Notes under the pieces: generated by a model
What the model was told of the DNA's origin: nothing
Seen by the model: the letters and a program-made list of their open reading frames with translations, nothing else
Database searches by the model: none
Shown: one piece after another, positions 59,780 to 64,000 of the stretch
Layout: each line of letters begins with the position of its first letter
Numbering within the stretch: the stretch's first letter is position 1
Program-made: the position numbers and the translations under genes
NCBI GenBank assembly: GCA_024195265.1
Contig: JAJLRJ010000001.1
Location: 1,274,910-1,338,909 of the forward strand
Direction: 5' to 3'
Origin: Dendrophyllia cribrosa
Lineage: Eukaryota; Cnidaria; Anthozoa; Scleractinia; Dendrophylliidae
DNA: 64,000 nt

Positions 59780-60090
59780 TGATTTAAACTTTGTTATCTG
59801 TAAATTTAAACTTTTATCTGTGAATTTAAACTTTGTTATCTGTAAATTTAAACTTTTATCTGTGAATTTAAACTTTGTTACCTGTAAATTTAAACTTTTA
59901 TACTAAATTTCATTTAATCTTTATTTCAAATTATATATAAACTTTCAGTTTTTTTATTTAAACTTTGTTCAAAATGCATTTAAACTTCGTTCAAATGTCG
60001 TTTAAACTTCGATGATAAATTTCATTTGAACTTCCAAATTTTATTTAATCTTCTTTCAATTTTCATTTAATCCACGGTAAATTTCATTTA
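59780..60090. repeat. Degenerate tandem repeat (ATTTAAACTTT units)
   Basis: A 20-25 bp motif of the form TTATCTGTRAATTTAAACTT repeats several times and then decays into spaced TTTAAACTT/TTTAATCTT words. Confidence 0.85.
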
Positions 60091-60224
60091 ATCTTCCTGG
60101 GGCGAGCTCGGCCAACCAGCCTCGTTTTCAAACGCAGATACGGCAGCCATTTCGTTTTAGTGTCTCGCAGAAGTGCCCGCTGTTTGTGAAGCTTCGAAGC
60201 TTCTCCCTCCAGATAGCAGAAGAT

Positions 60225-60807
60225 GTGGAGACGTTTTTAGCTTATGGCCCTCGCGTATTCGTGTAGATTATGGCGTGGAGAATGTTTTGATTTGTGATGA
60301 AATGGCTGGGTCATCCACAAGCAATCAACGCATATAGAGAGACTTTGGCGGGATGTATTTAGATGTGTCTGTCATTTCTTTTATTTTACCTTCTATGCAA
60401 TGGAGCAAACAACAATTCTGGATATTGAAAATACCATCCACATGTTTGCATTACATTTAGTTTTCACTGCTAGAATCAACACCACTCTTGATGAATTTGC
60501 CACAATGTATAATAATCATAGACTTTCAACTGAACATAGTTGGACTCCCAAACAGATATGGCTGAATGGAGTGCTCGATGAAAACAATCCATTAAATTCA
60601 AATGGTGGCCAGGATGATTCTTTTGTTAATCAATTTTATGGTGAAGATCCCGAGGGTCCACATCCTCAACCAGATGATAAAGGCATTGTTGCCCCATCCC
60701 AATACCTCACCACAAAGAAATATCAGATTTTGTTCTTCATCAGGTTTCTGTTAACAGACCATCAAGTCAAACTGGAATTGACATTTACACTACAGTTCTA
60801 TCACTGA
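60225..60807 (+). pseudogene. Transposon-type integrase (rve) C-terminal remnant, frameshifted
   Basis: 60237-60329 encodes SRIRVDYGVENV..GSSTSNQR, which contains the D-x-G-x-EN block of rve integrases found as free-standing multicopy genes in cnidarians and fish. After AATCAACGC a 2-nt surplus (ATATAGAG) shifts the frame; the next frame continues ERLWRDVFRCVC and then, from 60400, HMFALHLVFTARINTTLDEF, NNHRLSTEHSWTPKQIW and YGEDPEGPHP. The order is as in intact relatives, so this is one broken gene. The first catalytic Asp region is not recognised upstream. Confidence 0.7.
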
Positions 60808-61682
60808 TTGTAGAAAAACTTGAAGAATATATGTGATTCACTAATCCCAAACTTTAACAATATAAAGCCTGGTTCTGTTTCTATCAAATGGTCAGGAAAG
60901 GATGTACACTCTCTATTGGGCAAGAACTGTCAATCATGCTGAGAACTGCATTCTATGGCTTATAATTAGTTGACATGAATATTGTTTAAAATTTTTGTAG
61001 TAAACAATAAAACATTATTGCCTTAACTTGATCTTGAGGCTTTAAGTAAGTTATGAACATTATAAGAGGCATGCATGTCTGCTACATTTATGAAAGTGTA
61101 GTTTGCTACATATTGTATACCTGAAACAGATTTCTCCTAGTTTTGTGTGGCTTTTCCTTGAGAATGTTATTGCAAATACTTAGGGAAAGAATTTTCCATG
61201 AACAATCAAATGGCGATAAAAAATCCTGCCTTTCTAAATGTAAGCTTGAACATTTGCATGTTATCTTAATTTTTTTACTTTCCGTTGTCGGAAAAAATTA
61301 GTGCCTCAAATGCATGGCCAGGGTTGTTTTTGTTGCATTGTTGGGAACATGTCACTTTCAACCAGTTGATGGGAATGGTCTGTTGAGCCTCTGAATAAAT
61401 AAATTGATACTTTGAATCCAGCATGTACTTGTTATGCTTCCACTTCATCCTATTTGTGAAAGCTCAATATCTGAACTCACTTGAACAGTAAGAACATTGA
61501 CATTGACAGTTTTTCAAAAAGCTCAAATTGCACTCGCCGAAGCGGCTCGTGCAATTTTGAGCTTTTTGAAAAACTCACTCGTGCAAATTAATCCCAAATT
61601 GAACTCGAAACCGTATGATTACCTATACAAATACCACGCAAGAGGAAAATAAATTGGATCACGTTTGTGTTGAAACTGCGAG

Positions 61683-61760
61683 TTGTGGTTTTGTGTGGGA
61701 CTCTTTTGTTGTTCTTTTTAGCACACGAACTTCGAAATTACGAACTTGGACTACAGTCCG
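61683..61760 (+). repeat. Inverted repeat partner of 63410-63490
   Basis: GTTGTGGTTTTGTGTGGG, ACTCTTTTGTTGTTCTTT and AGCACACGAA recur in inverse order at 63430-63490. Together they enclose 1.6 kb that includes a MITE, poly-G tracts and 'GGAGCCCGC' repeats. Probably the ends of a larger composite DNA element with CCGCTTAATAGGGG-type motifs. Confidence 0.6.
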
Positions 61761-61859
61761 ACCACAGGCTCTATGACGTTCAACAGTCCTCCAACTGACT
61801 TGTATTCAAATAAAGTGACGTTTATACCACGCATTATGCTAATTTCTGACGAACCCCTA

Positions 61860-62091
61860 TTAAAGGGATAGTATCACGAGGTCGAAACTTGAAAACGTCG
61901 GCCCACTTTTCAAGTTTGATTCCGCAAATTCAAAAAGGCCGTCGAGAAGTGGAGGTATTTGTTGAATCAAAAAATCCGTTTCGATAGCCAGAAGAAATAA
62001 AAAATCACTTTTAACAGTGATATGTCCAAAATTCCGGTGCAAGAATAGTGAACAGTGCCGCGGGTGGAACCTCGTGATACTATCCCTTTAA
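61860..62091. mobile_element. TTAA-flanked MITE (AGGGATAGTATCACGAGGT ends)
   Basis: TTAA at 61860-61863 and 62088-62091 with 19-bp perfect inverted termini AGGGATAGTATCACGAGGT. It interrupts a CCCCTATTAAGCGG motif that appears uninterrupted, in inverse orientation, at 63556-63571. Confidence 0.9.
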
Positions 62092-62138
62092 GCGGTCACT
62101 TGCCAGTTCCCCGAGGGTGCCCGCTTAACCCTATCCAG

Positions 62139-62141
<3 letters not shown>

Positions 62142-62175
<34 letters not shown>
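62142..62175. repeat. Poly-G tract followed by CTTTTGGAGCCCGC
   Basis: 34 consecutive G. The same arrangement, a shorter G run (63352-63366) then CTTCTGGAGCCCGC, recurs 1.2 kb downstream in the same orientation. Confidence 0.9.
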
Positions 62176-63351
62176 CTTTTGGAGCCCGCTCGAACTTTGA
62201 AGTTGTGTCGTTTTAAAACGGTTGATGCAATGACCACCAAATTTGGTGACTTTTCCTAAAATTTATCTGGAAACATTTTCACGTTAGCGTCATTTGTCCA
62301 CCGACATTGACGTTTCTATAGCAACCGCTTTTTGACACCTATGTTTTACAAAATTAGCATTTTTCGCTTTAATCAAGATTATTTCAAAGTTTTCTTATTG
62401 AATTAATATTTTCCACTTAATTTAGCGATAATTGATCAAATTATGTATATTTGTTTATTAATTAAGGTTAATTAACGGTAATTTTAGGAAAACGTGGAAT
62501 ATGAAATGTCAAAATCCAGGATGGCGGATCGAAGTTTTACTAAAGGTCGTTTTTCTCTATAATATTATTATTGGTTCATATTTTGGATTGTATAACATTT
62601 TCCTACAATAAACTAAGCTTTAGCAGTCCATTTGCTTCATTTTTCGGTGTTTTTTATTTACCGAAATAAACACGTTTGGACTAATTCAAGATGGCGGATC
62701 CAAGATGACGGATCCAAGATGGCAGACGATAAAATGGGAAATTTATTTCTAGTATATTACGTGTATGTGTAATTCCATTATCTCAAAACATTTGTCAAAA
62801 TATCATAAAAATGTCCTTTTCGCTTGAGAAAGCTTTTTTTAATTCATTACGTACATGAAAAGCCATAATTCGCAAAGTTAACTGTTCCAGTTTTTAAGAA
62901 AATGTACACATCACTTCTAAGACGTCACATGCTGTTACCATAGCAACAAAGTGTACGAATTCATTAACTTTTACTCCTGCATCAATATGTGAAAGTTTGG
63001 TATGGACACTACCGTTTGTTTTAGAGATATGCCTTATAGAACGTTTCAGTTGGTTATTTCATTGTATATGACGTCATAATGACGTCACTGTTATTGTTAA
63101 CAACACCAACAGTGTTAGTAAACATAAGACTTTTATTAAATAGGTAGCTGTTAAAGTCTTGTCGTTATATGTTCAAAATTGAGAAAATATTGAAGAAAGA
63201 CTGTTTTAGCCAATAAAATCGACTATATGACGTCATAATGACGTCACGTTACGTCATTATGACACCAAGTATCTGTACTTACTAGAATTCATGACAACAT
63301 TATCCTGTGTAAATTTGGTGGCCATAGCATAAGCGGTTTCAAAGTTACATA

Positions 63352-63366
63352 GGGGGGGGGGGGGGG
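63352..63366. repeat. Second poly-G tract followed by CTTCTGGAGCCCGC
   Basis: 15 consecutive G, direct-repeat partner of the tract at 62142. Confidence 0.9.
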
Positions 63367-63753
63367 CTTCTGGAGCCCGCGCCGTTTTTTATAATGCACA
63401 GGTAATAAAGCTGATTTTACAAGGCTTTCGTCTCGGATTCGTGTGCTAAAAAGAACAACAAAAGAGTCGCACGCAAAACCACAACTATTTCGGACTCTCA
63501 TCTGTCATCAGGTTATTCAAAACGATGCCAGCTACCTGTATTAAATTTTTGGTGGCCGCTTAATAGGGGTAAAAACAATAGGAAAATCCTCATCGGGACC
63601 GCCAAAAGGTTGCCGCGGTCGCTTAACAGGGGTGGTCGCTTAAGTGGTTTCAATTACAGTATTATACTGACATTATTATGTGCAATCTGCAAGGCTTTTC
63701 AATAGTATAAGGTTTTTGATTTTGTAGATAACTATATTATTCATGTACTTGTT

Positions 63754-63900
63754 TTGCCCCGCCCCGATTAGCGTTTCAGCTATTTGCAGGGCAAACAAAT
63801 CATTCAACTCTTCCATTATTATACTAAGAATACATTGTTGTGATTGTTTGTTGTTGAATAAATTGTTTGTTGTTGTTAAATTGTTTTGTTGTTGACAATA
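63754..63900 (+). repeat. Retroelement 3' end with TTG-rich tail
   Basis: CCCGCCCCGATTAGCGTTTCAG then a tail of TTGTTG repeats; related to 2838-2930. Confidence 0.45.
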
Positions 63901-64000
63901 AATTCGGGACTTTGATAACTGGCCGCTTAACAGGGGGTGGCCGCTTAATAGGGATTTAACTGTAATTACATTTTAAGAAAGGATTCCAATCTTGCTTCAA

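Overview
The window is nuclear DNA from an animal. It is intron-rich and AT-rich, packed with transposable elements, and is most likely from an anthozoan cnidarian such as a stony coral. Evidence: small exons with standard GT-AG junctions, AATAAA poly(A) signals, a tandem family of short secreted astacin metalloproteases of the cnidarian nematocyte/venom-associated type, an HMG20-type chromatin gene, a bursicon-like hormone, and dense metazoan repeats (LINE ends, tRNA-derived SINE, TTAA-flanked and 9-10 bp-duplication DNA elements). Species cannot be fixed from the sequence alone. || Layout. Positions 1-23.7 kb: three tandem minus-strand astacin genes. Gene 1 (exons 481-5259) runs off the left edge and lacks its last exon(s). 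Gene 2 (9314-16723) and gene 3 (18766-23607) are complete. All share one exon plan: signal-peptide exon, short acidic exon, propeptide exon with the FEGD aspartate switch, 118-121 nt exon, zinc-site exon, Met-turn exon. Reading phase is conserved at every junction, so they are clear tandem duplicates. Gene 3 has a 17-residue insertion before the zinc site and Phe instead of Tyr in the Met-turn. Introns and gaps hold a 5'-truncated LINE with target-site duplication, a TTAA element carrying a broken DEDD exonuclease, a TA-flanked HARBI1-like remnant, palindromic MITEs and minisatellites. || 25.1-25.7 kb: an unrecognised 214-residue minus-strand ORF. 27.3-40.6 kb: a ten-exon plus-strand HMG20A/B-like gene (467 codons) with HMG box, an extra U1/matrin-type C2H2 finger and a C-terminal coiled coil. 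One intron is GC-AG. Its introns are full of nested transposons, including a Mutator-like element enclosing a RecQ helicase fragment and an 870-bp-arm inverted-repeat element inserted at TTAA inside another repeat. || 41.7-44.1 kb: two head-to-tail copies of that same 1.1-1.2 kb repeat family. 45-52 kb: no recognised complete gene, one possible isolated exon. 52.4-52.7 kb: a secreted cystine-knot protein resembling bursicon/glycoprotein-hormone subunits. 54-64 kb: mostly repeats, with a frameshifted transposon integrase remnant at 60.2-60.8 kb. || Functionally the genes are independent: secreted proteolysis (astacins), chromatin regulation (HMG20-like) and extracellular signalling (bursicon-like). 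The exon chains were joined by eye using splice signals, phase and homology; transcript data would settle uncertain ends.
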